DNA of 64,000 nucleotides from Actinomycetospora chibensis (lineage in GTDB: Bacteria; Actinomycetota; Actinomycetes; Mycobacteriales; Pseudonocardiaceae). Of this stretch, positions 52,050 to 63,725 are shown in pieces. The stretch is taken from contig NZ_JAQZAM010000001.1 of assembly GCF_028737215.1 (NCBI RefSeq), forward strand, positions 248,001 through 312,000. The letters are read 5' to 3'. The notes below the pieces were generated by a model. It saw only the letters and a program-made list of their open reading frames with translations, had not been told where the DNA came from and made no database searches. Position numbers and translations under genes: made by a program. How positions within the stretch are numbered: position 1 is the first letter of the stretch; each line of letters opens with the position of its first letter.

Positions 52050-53345
52050 ATGGCGCGGGACGACACACGGACGGACAGGCGCGGGGTGCCGCTCGGCCGG
52101 ATCGCCGGCATCCCCGTCGCCGCGCACTGGAGCGTGCTCGGGATCGTCGCCCTGATCGCGGTCGTCGTGGCGCGCAGCGAGATGCCGATGCTCGCGCCCG
52201 GGCACGGCCCGATCGCCTACGGGGCGGCGGGGCTGACGGTCGCGCTGCTCCTCATGGTCTCGTTGCTGGCGCACGAGGTGGCTCATGCGCTGGTCTCCCG
52301 GGCCCAGGGCCTCGAGGTCGAGAGCATCACGCTGTGGCTGCTCGGGGGCACGACCCGCCTGCGGGGGGACCCGGACCGACCGGGACCCGAGTTCCGGATG
52401 GCGGTGGTCGGGCCGCTGACCAGCGGCGCGCTCGCCGGCCTGTTCGCCCTCGGGGCCGGCCTCACGGCGGGCGGTCTGGTCGACGCGGTGCTCGTCGAGC
52501 TCGCGCTCGTCAACCTCGTCCTCGCGGTGTTCAACCTGCTGCCCGCGGCCCCGCTCGACGGAGGCCGGGTGCTGCAGGCGCTCCTGTGGGCGGCACGCGG
52601 GGACCGGTGGGGTGCCGGGATCGCCTCCGCCCGGGTCGGGCTGGGGCTCGGCGCCGTGCTCGTGGGTCTCGGGGTGGCGACCGGCCTCCTCGTGGACCTC
52701 AGCGGGTTGTGGCTGGCCCTCGTCGGGTGGTTCGTCGCCGCGGCCGCCGGGGACGAGGAGCGACGGGCGCGGCTCGGCAGGGCGCTGGACGGCATTCCCG
52801 TCGCGGCCGCCGCCACGCCGCCGCCCGTGCTGCTCGCGGCGGACGCCTCGCCCGGCGAGATCACCGCCGCCCTGGCCTCCCCGGCCGGGCGCACCGCGGG
52901 CGTGCTGTTGACCGGGGACGAGGGCGACCTCGTCGGCTACCTCCCGCCGGAGCCGGCACCGTCGCCACGGTCGGGCGACCCGCACGTCCTGCGCCGGCGC
53001 ACCGTCCCGCCCTCGCGGCTGACGCGGGTGGGGCCGGACGACCGGCTCGCGCCGCTCCTCGGGCGCCTCGCCGAGCCGGGGAGCCGCCTGGTGGTGCTCA
53101 GCGGAGGGACGCCGGTCGGCACGGTGTCCGCAGCCGAGGTCGCGCAGGTCGCCGGCCGCGGCTCCGACCGCGTGGCACGACCGGTCGGCACGCCACGCCC
53201 GGGGACGCCGGGCGCCGCCCGGCCCGTTGCGGACGACGACGCCCCGCCTCCCCCGGGGTGGTGGTGGCACGGCGGTCCCCTCCCCGGCCGGGCGCCCGAC
53301 CCCTCCGCGACGCCGCCGGGGCGCCCCGCCGCACCGTCCGTGTGA
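52050..53345 (+). CDS. Rip3-like site-2 protease (Rv2625c type)
   Basis: 431 aa. Six or so membrane helices with HEVAH (His75, Glu76, His79) and the third zinc ligand in LDGG (Asp170): a complete metalloprotease site. A soluble C-terminal region (about 245-380) has weak CBS-like repeats, then a Pro-rich tail with GWWWHGG. Rv2625c (Rip3) has the same plan and is DosR-regulated. ATG 52050 follows GGGAGG; an ATG at 51975 would place the DosR-type box inside the gene. Confidence 0.88.
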   Translation: MARDDTRTDRRGVPLGRIAGIPVAAHWSVLGIVALIAVVVARSEMPMLAPGHGPIAYGAAGLTVALLLMVSLLAHEVAHALVSRAQGLEVESITLWLLGGTTRLRGDPDRPGPEFRMAVVGPLTSGALAGLFALGAGLTAGGLVDAVLVELALVNLVLAVFNLLPAAPLDGGRVLQALLWAARGDRWGAGIASARVGLGLGAVLVGLGVATGLLVDLSGLWLALVGWFVAAAAGDEERRARLGRALDGIPVAAAATPPPVLLAADASPGEITAALASPAGRTAGVLLTGDEGDLVGYLPPEPAPSPRSGDPHVLRRRTVPPSRLTRVGPDDRLAPLLGRLAEPGSRLVVLSGGTPVGTVSAAEVAQVAGRGSDRVARPVGTPRPGTPGAARPVADDDAPPPPGWWWHGGPLPGRAPDPSATPPGRPAAPSV

Positions 53346-53349
53346 CACC

Positions 53350-53386
53350 GGGGAGAGACGGCGGGGAGAGACGGCGGGGACGACGG
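53350..53386. repeat. 13-bp tandem repeat GGGGAGAGACGGC
   Basis: Two perfect units and a partial third (GGGGACGACGG) just after the protease stop. Confidence 0.6.
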
Positions 53387-53416
53387 AGACCGGAGGGCCC
53401 GACACGAGCGGCCCCC

Positions 53417-53430
53417 TGGCCCCTGGTCCG
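53417..53430. promoter_or_regulatory. Weak DosR-type box, TGGCCCCTGGTCCG
   Basis: GGCC-CCTG-GTCC with outer bases changed, 58 bp before the Bpa start. Confidence 0.28.
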
Positions 53431-53487
53431 CGCTCGCCGGTGGGCCGACCCTCCGGACCATCGAGCCTCGATGTGCCTGGAGGAGAC

Positions 53488-54075
53488 ATGCCCGCCTGGA
53501 GCCCGGACTCCGACTCCGAGGAACCCGCCGCGACCACGGCTGCCGCGTCCGGCACGACCGTGGGGCCCGTGGTCCACGACGCGCGGAAGTGGTCCCGCGT
53601 CGGTGGACCGGCCGTGTCGGTCCCCTCGCCACGTCCCGAGGCCGCACCCGCGACGGAGCCTCCGGGCGACGTCGAGGAGGGCACCGACCCCGGGGCGATC
53701 CTGCGCATCGGCACGATGATCCGGCGTGTCCTGGAGGAGGTCCGCGACGCCCCGATGGACGATCCGGCCCGCGAACAGCTCCGGGAGATCCGGCGTCGCG
53801 CCGTCGACGAGCTCACCGCCCACCTCGGCCCGGAGCTGCGCCAGGAGCTGGAGGCCCTCGTCGTCCCGCTCCCGGCGGACGAGGTGCTCGGCGACGTGCA
53901 GCTGCGAATGGCCCAGGCCCAGCTGGTCGGCTGGATCGAGGGGCTGTTCCAGGGCGCGCAGATGGCGTTCGCCGCGGAGCAGGTGGCGGCGAGGTCGCAG
54001 CTGGAGCGACTGCGCCACGAGGCCACACAGGGCCGGCGGGACACGCCCCCCGGTTCGGCGGGGCAGTATCTCTGA
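53488..54075 (+). CDS. bpa: Bacterial proteasome activator Bpa (Rv3780 family)
   Basis: 195 aa. A disordered N-terminus of about 70 residues leads to the helical core (DPGAILRIGTMIRRVLEEVRDAPMD, LRELQ-like REIRRRAVDELTAHLGPEL, RMAQAQLVGWIEGLFQGAQMAFAAEQ in parts) and the C-terminal GQYL, the motif by which Bpa docks on the 20S proteasome to open its gate. Bpa promotes ATP-independent degradation. It is unusual for bpa to sit in a dormancy cluster. ATG 53488 follows GGAGGAG. A dead copy lies at 31556-31745. Confidence 0.88.
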   Translation: MPAWSPDSDSEEPAATTAAASGTTVGPVVHDARKWSRVGGPAVSVPSPRPEAAPATEPPGDVEEGTDPGAILRIGTMIRRVLEEVRDAPMDDPAREQLREIRRRAVDELTAHLGPELRQELEALVVPLPADEVLGDVQLRMAQAQLVGWIEGLFQGAQMAFAAEQVAARSQLERLRHEATQGRRDTPPGSAGQYL

Positions 54076-54088
54076 CCCGTCCGGATCT

Positions 54089-54123
54089 CCGGCCCGTCCG
54101 GCAGGACGCTCAGGACGGGCCGG
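54089..54123. terminator. Perfect 11-bp hairpin, bidirectional terminator
   Basis: CCGGCCCGTCC (54089-54099), 13-nt loop, GGACGGGCCGG (54113-54123), between convergent bpa and the acyl carrier protein gene; it overlaps the latter's stop codon. Confidence 0.7.
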
Positions 54124-54370
54124 CGGCAGCGAGGAACACGGCGGCACTCGCGACCGTGCGCAGACGGGGATAGTCGTCCTCGTCGATGCGGATCCCCGTC
54201 GATCGGGCGAGGTGCTCGACGAAGGCGAGGAAGTCCAGGGAGTCCAGTTCCAGGCGGTCGCGGACGTCGTCGGTGTCGGCGAGGGCGTCGAGCTCCGGGC
54301 CCGGTGCGATGCGGGCCAGGCTCGCCCGCACCACGGTGCGGGCGTGCTCGTCGGTGGTGGGGGCGGTCAT
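54110..54370 (-). CDS. Acyl carrier protein
   Basis: 86 aa. Four-helix ACP with ELDSLDFLAFVEHL, the serine being the phosphopantetheine site, and acidic helix II-III (RIDEDDYPRLRTVASAAVFL). ATG 54370 overlaps the E2 stop (ATGA), so it is made with the 2-oxoacid dehydrogenase. Why an ACP follows an E2 is not clear. Confidence 0.87.
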   Translation of the reverse strand: MTAPTTDEHARTVVRASLARIAPGPELDALADTDDVRDRLELDSLDFLAFVEHLARSTGIRIDEDDYPRLRTVASAAVFLAAAGPS

Positions 54371-55764
54371 GGCCACTCCTCGGGGTCGTGGAGAACGGTG
54401 TCGATGACGTGCAGGAACCGGCCGCCGACGATGCCGTCGGTGGCTCGGTGGTCGCCGGTGAGCGTGGCGACGACGGTCGGGCGCGTGCCCAGGAGATCGC
54501 CGTCGGCCCAGGGACGGCGGACGACGGCGCCGAACCCGACCAGGGCCACCTCTGGCGGGAAGATCAGGCCGTGGACCGAGTGCGCACCCGTCTCGCCGAG
54601 GTCCGTCACCGTGATGCTGGCCGGGGCCGTGTCGGACGAACGGAGTCGGCCGCTGCGGGCGCGCCCGGCGACCCCCCGCAACGACGCCATCAGCTCGGGC
54701 AACGGGAGCTCGTCCGCGGCCGGGATCGTGGGGACCAGCAGACCTCCCCCACGCAGCGACACCACCACGCCCAGGGCCACGGACGTGGCCGGCACGAAGG
54801 CGCCGTCCACCCAGTGGCCGTTCAGCTCGGGGACCTGGCGGGCGGCCCGTGCCGCGGCGTGCAGCAGCAGCACCGCGGGCACCATGCGGTCCGGGACCGG
54901 GGCGCGCCGATTCACCTCGCGCAACCGTTCCAGCACTGCGCCGATCTCCAGCACGGCGTCGACGTGATAGTGCGGGATCTCCCGCATCGATCGGGTCATC
55001 CGGGCCGCGATCGCCGCCCGCATCCGCTCGGAAGCACCCGCTCCGGCCGTCGCACCGGTCGGGGCCGTCGCCGGCGGCGGCTCCGGGGGCGACTCCGGGG
55101 GCGACTCCGGGGGCGGCGCGGCGGCGGGAGTCGGCTCGGGCGCAGGCGGGATGTCGCGGGCGCGGATCACCCCGTCGCCTCCGGGGGTCAGGCACTGCGG
55201 AGACGCCCCCCGCTCGACCGCCAGCCGGCGGGCGTACGGCGTGATCCGCAGGCGCGCCGGGCTCGGCGACGGCGGGGACGGGAGAGGGCGCGGGGGCGCC
55301 ACCGCCGCCCGGACGTCGGCCCGGGTGACCGCTCCGCCGGGCCCGCTGCCGGGGACGGCCGCGAGGTCGAGCCCGAGTCGCTCCGCGAGCCTGCGCACGA
55401 GTGGCGTGGCCCGGGGCGAGGGCGCGGCGGGGGTCGGCGGGGCGTGCGCGACCTCCGGCGGCGGCGGGGCCGGGGTCGCCGCCGCCGGGGTCTCCGGGGG
55501 GACGGCCTCCGGCGACGGGCCGCCGGTCCCGTCGGGCGTGATCAGGGCGAGCGGCGCGCCCACCGGGACCGTCGTCCCCACCGGCACCAGCAGCCGCTCG
55601 ACGACACCGTCCTCGAAGCACTCCACGTCGATGACCGATTTCTCGGTCTCCACGGCGGCCACGAGGTCACCGCGGTGGACCCGGTCCCCGGGCGACACCG
55701 TCCACTCGACGAGCGTCCCGGACTCCATGTCGGCCCCGAGGGAGGGCATGCGGAACTCACCCAC
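54367..55764 (-). CDS. Dihydrolipoyl acyltransferase (E2) of a 2-oxoacid dehydrogenase
   Basis: 465 aa. One lipoyl domain (1-78; ETEKSVIDV with lipoyl Lys42), two peripheral-subunit-binding-like segments (about 120-155 and 175-205), Pro/Ala linkers including an ESPPESPPEPPP repeat, and the catalytic domain (about 235-465) with GDHRATDG (His439, Asp443). It transfers the acyl group from lipoate to CoA. GTG 55764 starts 3 bp after E1beta. Two binding segments instead of one is unusual. Confidence 0.88.
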   Translation of the reverse strand: MGEFRMPSLGADMESGTLVEWTVSPGDRVHRGDLVAAVETEKSVIDVECFEDGVVERLLVPVGTTVPVGAPLALITPDGTGGPSPEAVPPETPAAATPAPPPPEVAHAPPTPAAPSPRATPLVRRLAERLGLDLAAVPGSGPGGAVTRADVRAAVAPPRPLPSPPSPSPARLRITPYARRLAVERGASPQCLTPGGDGVIRARDIPPAPEPTPAAAPPPESPPESPPEPPPATAPTGATAGAGASERMRAAIAARMTRSMREIPHYHVDAVLEIGAVLERLREVNRRAPVPDRMVPAVLLLHAAARAARQVPELNGHWVDGAFVPATSVALGVVVSLRGGGLLVPTIPAADELPLPELMASLRGVAGRARSGRLRSSDTAPASITVTDLGETGAHSVHGLIFPPEVALVGFGAVVRRPWADGDLLGTRPTVVATLTGDHRATDGIVGGRFLHVIDTVLHDPEEWP

Positions 55765-55767
55765 GGC

Positions 55768-56738
<971 letters not shown>

Positions 56739-56742
<4 letters not shown>

Positions 56743-57748
56743 GACGGCTCCGAGTAGACGAACCGCTCCAGGTCCTCGACCGGTTCGATCGGAGCCGCCT
56801 CGGCGGCAAGCACGGCGTCCTCGATCTCCTCGTCCACCTGCGCGACGAGCCGGGTCCAGCGCTCGTCGTCCAGGCGCCCCTCGGCCACCAGGCGCTCCCG
56901 CAGCAGGTCCACCGGGTCGCGCTCCTTCCACCGCGTCACCTCGGCGCGCTCCCGGTAGCGATCGGAGTCGTACATCGAGTGGGCGCGGAAGCGGTACGTC
57001 CGCAGCTCGAGGAAGCACGGTCCGGCGCCGGCCCGGACGATCGCCGCGGCCCGCTCCGCGGCGAGGGCCACGGCCTCGACGTCCATGCCGTCCACCGGCC
57101 AGGCGGGCATCCCGTAGGCGGCAGCACGGAGGGCGAGATCGGTCTGCGCGTGCTCGCGCTCGAGCGCGGTGCCCATGGCGTACCGGTTGTTCTCGCAGCA
57201 GAAGATCACCGGCAGGTGCCACAGCGCCGCCAGGTTCAGGCACTCGTGGAACTCGCCCTCGGCGACGGCCCCGTCTCCGAACAGGCAGGCGGTGACGGCG
57301 GATCGCCCACGCATCGCGTCGGCGAGGGCGAGGCCGACCGCCACCGGCAGCCCGCCGCCGACGATGGCGTTGCCGCCGTAGAAGCGCCGACCGGCGTCGA
57401 ACAGGTGCATCGAGCCGCCGCGACCCCGGCTGCAGCCGGTGACGCGGCCGAACATCTCGGCCAGCACCGAGGTCATCGGCAGGCCGCGGGCGAGGGCGTG
57501 CCCGTGCTCGCGGTACGTGGAGACCACGGCGTCCTCGTCGGCGAGCGCGCCCATCAGCCCGACGGCCACGGCCTCCTCGCCGATGCACAGGTGCATGAAC
57601 CCCCGTATCCGCTCGGCGCTGTAGAGCTCGACGCAGCGCTCCTCGAAGCGGCGGATGCGCGCCATCGCGCGCAGCGGGCCCACCCGGGCGTCCTCGGGGA
57701 GCTCCTCGGCGTCCGGGAGCGGGTCGGGCGTGGTCTCCGGGGCGGTCG

Positions 57749-57752
<4 letters not shown>
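56739..57752 (-). CDS. 2-oxoacid dehydrogenase E1 alpha subunit
   Basis: 337 aa. ThDP-binding motif [31 protein letters not shown] ([10 protein letters not shown] ... ENN), [10 protein letters not shown] and the [12 protein letters not shown] phosphorylation-loop region. With E1beta it decarboxylates a 2-oxoacid (pyruvate or acetoin are likeliest; substrate not proven). GTG 57752 overlaps the ligase stop. Confidence 0.9.
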
Positions 57753-59535
<1,783 letters not shown>

Positions 59536-59539
<4 letters not shown>

Positions 59540-60321
59540 GGCGCGCCCTCGGCCGACGCGTCGGTCTGCGGGCCGCGATCCACGGGGTCGCCGGTGGACC
59601 CCGCAGCGGGCTGGTGGGTCAACGCGGCGACGACCTCGGCCTCGCTCACGGGCGTGAAGTCGTCGTAGCTGTCCGCCACCGACCTGTGGCGGGGGGACCG
59701 CTCGAGCACGATCAGCTCGTCCGCCTCGGGACGCAGGGCGTCCACCGCCGACCGGGCGCAGGTCGGCACCGCAACGACCACTCGGAGCGCACCCCGGGCG
59801 CGGGCGACCCGGCACGCGACCCGGGCCGTGGACCCGGTGGCCACGCCGTCGTCGACGATCACCACCGTGCGCCCGGCGACCGGCTCGAGGTCCCGCACCG
59901 CCCGGTAGCGCCGGGTGGCCCGTTCCAGGAGTGGCCGCTCGCGACGCTCCAGCCCCTCGATCACGTCCACCCCGGCGTGCACGGCGCGGGCGACCCGCTC
60001 GTCGAGCACGAGGGCACCGCCCTCACCGATGGCCCCCAGCGCGAGCTCCGGCCGGAAGGGGACGCCGAGCTTCCGGACGACGAGGACGTCCAGCGGCGCA
60101 TCGAGCGACGCGGCGACGGGTGCCGCGACGGGCACTCCGCCGCGCGGGAGACCGAGGACCACGACGTCCTGCCCGGCGAGATGGCCCAGCCGGCGGGCCA
60201 GGCGCCTCCCGGCGTCCGCACGGTCGGCGAACCTCACGGCCGCCCCCTCGTCCCACGCTCCGGTTCCCTCCGGGCCGGCGTGGCCGCCGGCGGAGTCTCC
60301 GCGCGTCGTCTGCTCGATCAT
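59536..60321 (-). CDS. Phosphoribosyltransferase-domain protein, second copy
   Basis: 261 aa, paralogue of 37057-37704 with longer ends. [29 protein letters not shown] (landmarks LPRGG, VRKLGVP), PRPP loop [14 protein letters not shown] and [14 protein letters not shown]. It leads the six-gene operon with the ligase, E1, E2 and ACP. ATG 60321 follows GGGAGAG. Confidence 0.84.
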
Positions 60322-60394
60322 GGTCTCTCCCGCCTCGCGATGCCGGCGGCGGCCGTCGCCGGTCGAACACTCCCGCCGCCCACTCGCTCCCGGC

Positions 60395-60408
60395 AGGACC
60401 ACGGACCG
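60395..60408. promoter_or_regulatory. Weak DosR-type box, AGGACCACGGACCG
   Basis: GGAC-CACG-GACC with altered outer bases, 75 bp before the PRTase operon; nothing better is visible in 60322-60474. Confidence 0.28.
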
Positions 60409-60474
60409 AGCTGCGGCGTACCGCCCGGCACACACGCTCCGTCCGGCCGGCCCGGGGGCCGACCGGACGCGGCG

Positions 60475-60951
60475 TCAGCGCCCCGTACGCAGAGGCTCGT
60501 CCCAGGTCGTGATCAGGGCGTAGAGGACGATCACGTCGAGGGCGATCACGAGGATCGACCACACCGGCGCGGCGGCGACGAACGTCAGGTGCAGGATCGC
60601 GGAGAGCGCCACGAGGCCGACCGCCGTCCCGCGGGCCCAGCTCGGCGCGTCGCCCAGCAGGCTCGCTCCGACGATCGCGACGAGCGCGCCGAGTGCCAGG
60701 TGCACCCATCCCCATCCCGCCAGCGACAGCACGAACACTGCGCCGCCGACGGTGATGTAGTACGACGGGCTCAGCACGGCGACCAGGCCCTCGATCACGC
60801 CGAAGACACCGACGATCACCATCACGACGGCGCCGAAGCGCACCCATCCGGCCGCCCCACTCCATCCGGGTCCGGTCCGCATCGGAGCCGGACCCGTACC
60901 GGTACCCGGTGCCCCTCGGTTCTCCCTCGGATCGGTCTTCTGGTCGGTCAT
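60475..60951 (-). CDS. DUF7144-like four-helix membrane protein
   Basis: 158 aa. A charged N-terminus (about 35) and four membrane helices (about 37-57, 68-80, 82-103, 108-150 region). The loop GWGWVHLALGALVAIVGASLL is characteristic of DUF7144 proteins. Function unknown. ATG 60951 follows GGGAGGTGG; the best-matching CAAC-spacer box lies 73 bp upstream. Confidence 0.75.
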   Translation of the reverse strand: MTDQKTDPRENRGAPGTGTGPAPMRTGPGWSGAAGWVRFGAVVMVIVGVFGVIEGLVAVLSPSYYITVGGAVFVLSLAGWGWVHLALGALVAIVGASLLGDAPSWARGTAVGLVALSAILHLTFVAAAPVWSILVIALDVIVLYALITTWDEPLRTGR

Positions 60952-61023
60952 GACTTCTCCACCTCCCGGCGAGACGACGGAACTCGTCGAGTGGACCGTC
61001 CCGCCACCCCCCGGGGCCGGGCA

Positions 61024-61037
61024 GGGACCAACGGCCC
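61024..61037. promoter_or_regulatory. Candidate DosR-type box, GGGACCAACGGCCC
   Basis: Exact GGGAC-CAAC-GGCCC, 73 bp upstream of the membrane protein at 60951. Confidence 0.7.
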
Positions 61038-61187
61038 CTCCGGGCGCGCCCACGGTCCCGGCTCGGCTCGACCCCGACGGGGACCGGTGGCGAGACGCCC
61101 GGCGGGTCGCTCGCGGGCCGCCCTCGCCGCAGAGATCCTTGGCCGCAGTTGCGACCCTCGGGTGATCGTCGGCGAGGGAGGGCCGAC

Positions 61188-61568
61188 CTAGAGTTCCTCC
61201 GTCGCCGACGGCCCCGTGCTCCGGCGGCCGCCGGCCCGTCGGCTGCGCTCGCCTCCCCCCGTGAGAGCGGCCGGCGGTCCCGGTCGGCTCGCACCGCGCG
61301 GCGGGAGCCTCCCGGGGGCGCTGTCCTGCAGCCGCTGCCGGGCCAGCCTCTCGAGCAGTTCCGGCAGCGCTCCGGGTGGCGCCCCGTCGAGGTCGCGCCG
61401 GCACTGATCCACCGTGCGGGACACGACCGCGGCGCACTGGGCCGGGAACTCCGCGGAGAGGCGCGCCACGGCGGCGGCGGTGGCGCGGGCGGTGTCGTGG
61501 TGGCCGCCGTGCGCGGCGGTGCGGAGGGGTGCGCCCGGCGCGGGGCCGGGCGGGCGTCGAGAGGTCAT
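61188..61568 (-). CDS. Small helical protein, possible three-helix dimerisation module
   Basis: 126 aa. A helical centre (ATAAAVARLSAEFPAQCAAVVSRTVDQCRRDLDG, then LPELLERLARQRLQ) resembles the small three-helix dimerisation domains of actinobacteria; the ends are Pro/Arg-rich and disordered. Function unknown. ATG 61568 is preceded by CAGGACG. A good box lies 92 bp upstream. Confidence 0.6.
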   Translation of the reverse strand: MTSRRPPGPAPGAPLRTAAHGGHHDTARATAAAVARLSAEFPAQCAAVVSRTVDQCRRDLDGAPPGALPELLERLARQRLQDSAPGRLPPRGASRPGPPAALTGGGERSRRAGGRRSTGPSATEEL

Positions 61569-61659
61569 CACGTCCTGTCGTGGTCCTTCCCGGGACGGCG
61601 CCGGTCGGTGGCGCCGTGGCGACCTCGTCACCGTGGACGGGCGCGAACCCGGGTCGGCA

Positions 61660-61673
61660 GGGTCGAACGTCCC
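61660..61673. promoter_or_regulatory. Candidate DosR-type box, GGGTCGAACGTCCC
   Basis: Reverse complement GGGAC-GTTC-GACCC, 92 bp before the helical protein at 61568. Confidence 0.65.
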
Positions 61674-61782
61674 GGGTGCGGGGAGGTGCGCCCCGGGCCG
61701 CGGCGGGCGTGCCGTGCGGCGGCGCGTGCGGACCGGGCCGGCCCCGACCCGGGTCCCGGCGCGGGCCGGGACCCGGCTCGGA

Positions 61783-62721
61783 TCACCGTGCGGCGACCTC
61801 GGCACGCGCCTCGGCCCGTCGCACGGACCCGCCGCCGGGCGGGGGGACGATCGCGACGGGGCAGGGTGCCCGGTGCACCATCGCACGGCCCACCGAACCG
61901 AGAAGGAGTCCGGCGAACCCCCCGCGGCCACGCGACCCGACGACCAGGAGGCGCGCTCCGCGGGCGCGGTCGAGCAACGTCCGGGAGGGGTGGGAGCGCT
62001 CCACCACGGTGGACACCACGAGATCGGGGTGCGTCGCCGAGCGGCCGGCGAGCTGCTCGGCGAGCACCCGCCTCTCGTCGTCGACGATCGCGTCCCAGCC
62101 CAGCAGCGGCTCCGTCACCGGGTCGAAGAGCGGGTCCCACCACGTGTGGACCGCGACCAGCGAGCAGCTCGCGAGGTCCGCGGCCGCGACGGCGAAATCG
62201 ATCGCGGCGTCGCTGGCCGGCGAGCCGTCGACCCCGACGACCACGGGTGCGCTGGGCTCGGTGGGCTCGTCGCCGCGGACCACGACGACCGGGCCCACGG
62301 CGTGGGCCGCCACCGACGAGGCGACCGACCCGACGAGCGTGCCGCCGAGTCCGCTGGAGCCCTGCTCACCCACCACGAGCAGGGCATCGTCCGCCCGCTC
62401 GAGCAGGGCCGCTGCGGCCGGGCCGTCCACGACCTCCTTCGTGACGGTCACCGACGGGGCCGCCTCGTGCGCCACCGCCACGGCCCGTGCGGCGATCTCG
62501 CGGGCGTGCTCGAGGAGATCCTGCTCGTAGCGGCGCCACAGCGAGGCGTCGGCGACGAGGGAGGCGTCGACCGCGCCGTAGGCGTGCACGACGTGCAGGT
62601 CCCGGCCTCGGGACGCGGCCGTGCGGGCGGCCCATCGGACGGCGCGCAGCGCCGACTCGGAGCCGTCGGCACCCACCACCACGGGCCGGCCCGTCCCGGC
62701 GTCGCCCGACATGTCAGCCAT
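61783..62721 (-). CDS. Tandem universal stress protein (Rv2623-like), second copy
   Basis: 312 aa, close paralogue of 32041-33009 over its whole length (LWRRYEQDLLEHA, VAVHTWWDPL, RSHPSRTLLDRARGARLLVVGSRGRGGFAGLLLGS in part). Both ATP motifs are intact (GEQGSSGLGGTLVGS; GSRGRGGFAGLLLGS). ATG 62721 shares a base with the stop of the small gene upstream (TGATG). Confidence 0.89.
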   Translation of the reverse strand: MADMSGDAGTGRPVVVGADGSESALRAVRWAARTAASRGRDLHVVHAYGAVDASLVADASLWRRYEQDLLEHAREIAARAVAVAHEAAPSVTVTKEVVDGPAAAALLERADDALLVVGEQGSSGLGGTLVGSVASSVAAHAVGPVVVVRGDEPTEPSAPVVVGVDGSPASDAAIDFAVAAADLASCSLVAVHTWWDPLFDPVTEPLLGWDAIVDDERRVLAEQLAGRSATHPDLVVSTVVERSHPSRTLLDRARGARLLVVGSRGRGGFAGLLLGSVGRAMVHRAPCPVAIVPPPGGGSVRRAEARAEVAAR

Positions 62722-62915
62722 CAGGCGGCCGCGGCGTGGCGGGGAGCCCGCGTGCCGACGACGGCCCCGATGTGCACGTGGGCGAAGTCCTCGACGACAC
62801 CGTCGTCGATCACCCGCCCGACGTGCACCCCTTCGAAGTCCCGGACGTCACCGGCGGCGTCCGCCCGACCGAACACCACTCCGCCGTGATCGGCCACCCT
62901 GCGTTCCGCGTCCAT
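62721..62915 (-). CDS. Small protein with repeated VG(R/A)V turns, unknown
   Basis: 64 aa, predicted beta-rich: RRVADHGGVVFGRADAA, GVHVGRVIDDGVVEDFAHVHIGAVVG. It has the look of a small PRC/SH3-like barrel but I recognise no family. ATG 62915 follows AGGAGAG. It is co-translated with the USP downstream, and a box lies 94 bp upstream. Confidence 0.6.
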   Translation of the reverse strand: MDAERRVADHGGVVFGRADAAGDVRDFEGVHVGRVIDDGVVEDFAHVHIGAVVGTRAPRHAAAA

Positions 62916-63008
62916 CGTGCTCTCCTGTCCTCGGCGGGCCTTCCTCGTCCGAGGCGAGGGTGGGTGGTGACGCCCGCCGGCGCCCGGGTCCTCCGGGCCC
63001 CGTCGGGC

Positions 63009-63022
63009 GGGCCGATGGTCGC
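63009..63022. promoter_or_regulatory. Candidate DosR-type box, GGGCCGATGGTCGC
   Basis: Reverse complement GCGAC-CATC-GGCCC, the same GCGAC variant seen before the CBS and protease genes; 94 bp before 62915. Confidence 0.52.
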
Positions 63023-63090
63023 TGCGTCCGCGCCACCTCCCGCACGCCCGGGCCGGGCCGCCGTCGGCGGCCCGGCCCGGGTGGCGGGAC

Positions 63091-63561
63091 TCAGCCCTTC
63101 TCGATGGCGATGGTCGTGGGTTCCTCGCCCGCGGCCGGCTCGGGCATCGGGACACGGACCGTGAGGATCCCGTCCTTGTAGGACGCGGCCACCGCCGAGG
63201 GGTCCACACCGTCGGGCAGGGGCAGGCGGCGGGCGAAGGTGCCGTAGCGCAGCTCGTGCCGGTGGTAGCCCTTGTCCTCGGTGTCCTCCGCGACCCTGCG
63301 TTCGGCGCGGAGGTCGAGGATCCCGTCGGCGACGGTCAGGCTGAGGTCCTTGTCCGGGTCGATACCCGGCATCTCGGCCTTGATCATTAGGTCACCGTTC
63401 TCCCGGTACTCGTCGACCTTGATCACCTCCTCGGGGGCCCGCATCGCGGGCGGCTCCCACGCCCGCAGGGGAAGGGCGCGCATCCAGTCGTCGAACATCC
63501 GGTCGAACTGTCGGAAGACGTCGGCCGAGCTCGTGGGTGTCTGGCGTCGGATCAATGACAT
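63091..63561 (-). CDS. Hsp20/alpha-crystallin small heat-shock protein (HspX/Acr-like)
   Basis: 156 aa. Alpha-crystallin domain from about 45 to 140 (VDEYRENGDLMIKAEMPGIDPDKDLSLTV in part; LRYGTFARRLPLPDGVD; YKDGILTVRVP). N-terminus DVFRQFDRMFDDWMRALP is typical for oligomer assembly; C-terminal IAIEKG lacks a clear IxI motif. HspX (Rv2031c) is the signature DosR-induced chaperone. ATG 63561 is preceded by GGAGGTGGAGAAC. Confidence 0.92.
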   Translation of the reverse strand: MSLIRRQTPTSSADVFRQFDRMFDDWMRALPLRAWEPPAMRAPEEVIKVDEYRENGDLMIKAEMPGIDPDKDLSLTVADGILDLRAERRVAEDTEDKGYHRHELRYGTFARRLPLPDGVDPSAVAASYKDGILTVRVPMPEPAAGEEPTTIAIEKG

Positions 63562-63610
63562 GTTCTCCACCTCCGGGCCCGACGTTCCGACCCGGCCCGA
63601 TCCACCCCCA

Positions 63611-63624
63611 GGGTCGAAGGACCC
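63611..63624. promoter_or_regulatory. Candidate DosR-type box, GGGTCGAAGGACCC
   Basis: Arms GGGTC/GACCC in perfect symmetry, 50 bp before hspX-like and 102 bp before the divergent 63726 gene. A second partial dyad, GGGCCCGACGTTCC, is at 63575-63588. Confidence 0.6.
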
Positions 63625-63725
63625 GCGACCGGCGTCGTCCGGCCCTCCGGGCGCGGGGCGTGCGGCCGTGCCCTGCTGCCCGCGGCGCTCCGAGACTCGT
63701 GACCAGGACGAGCGGGGAGGACGCG

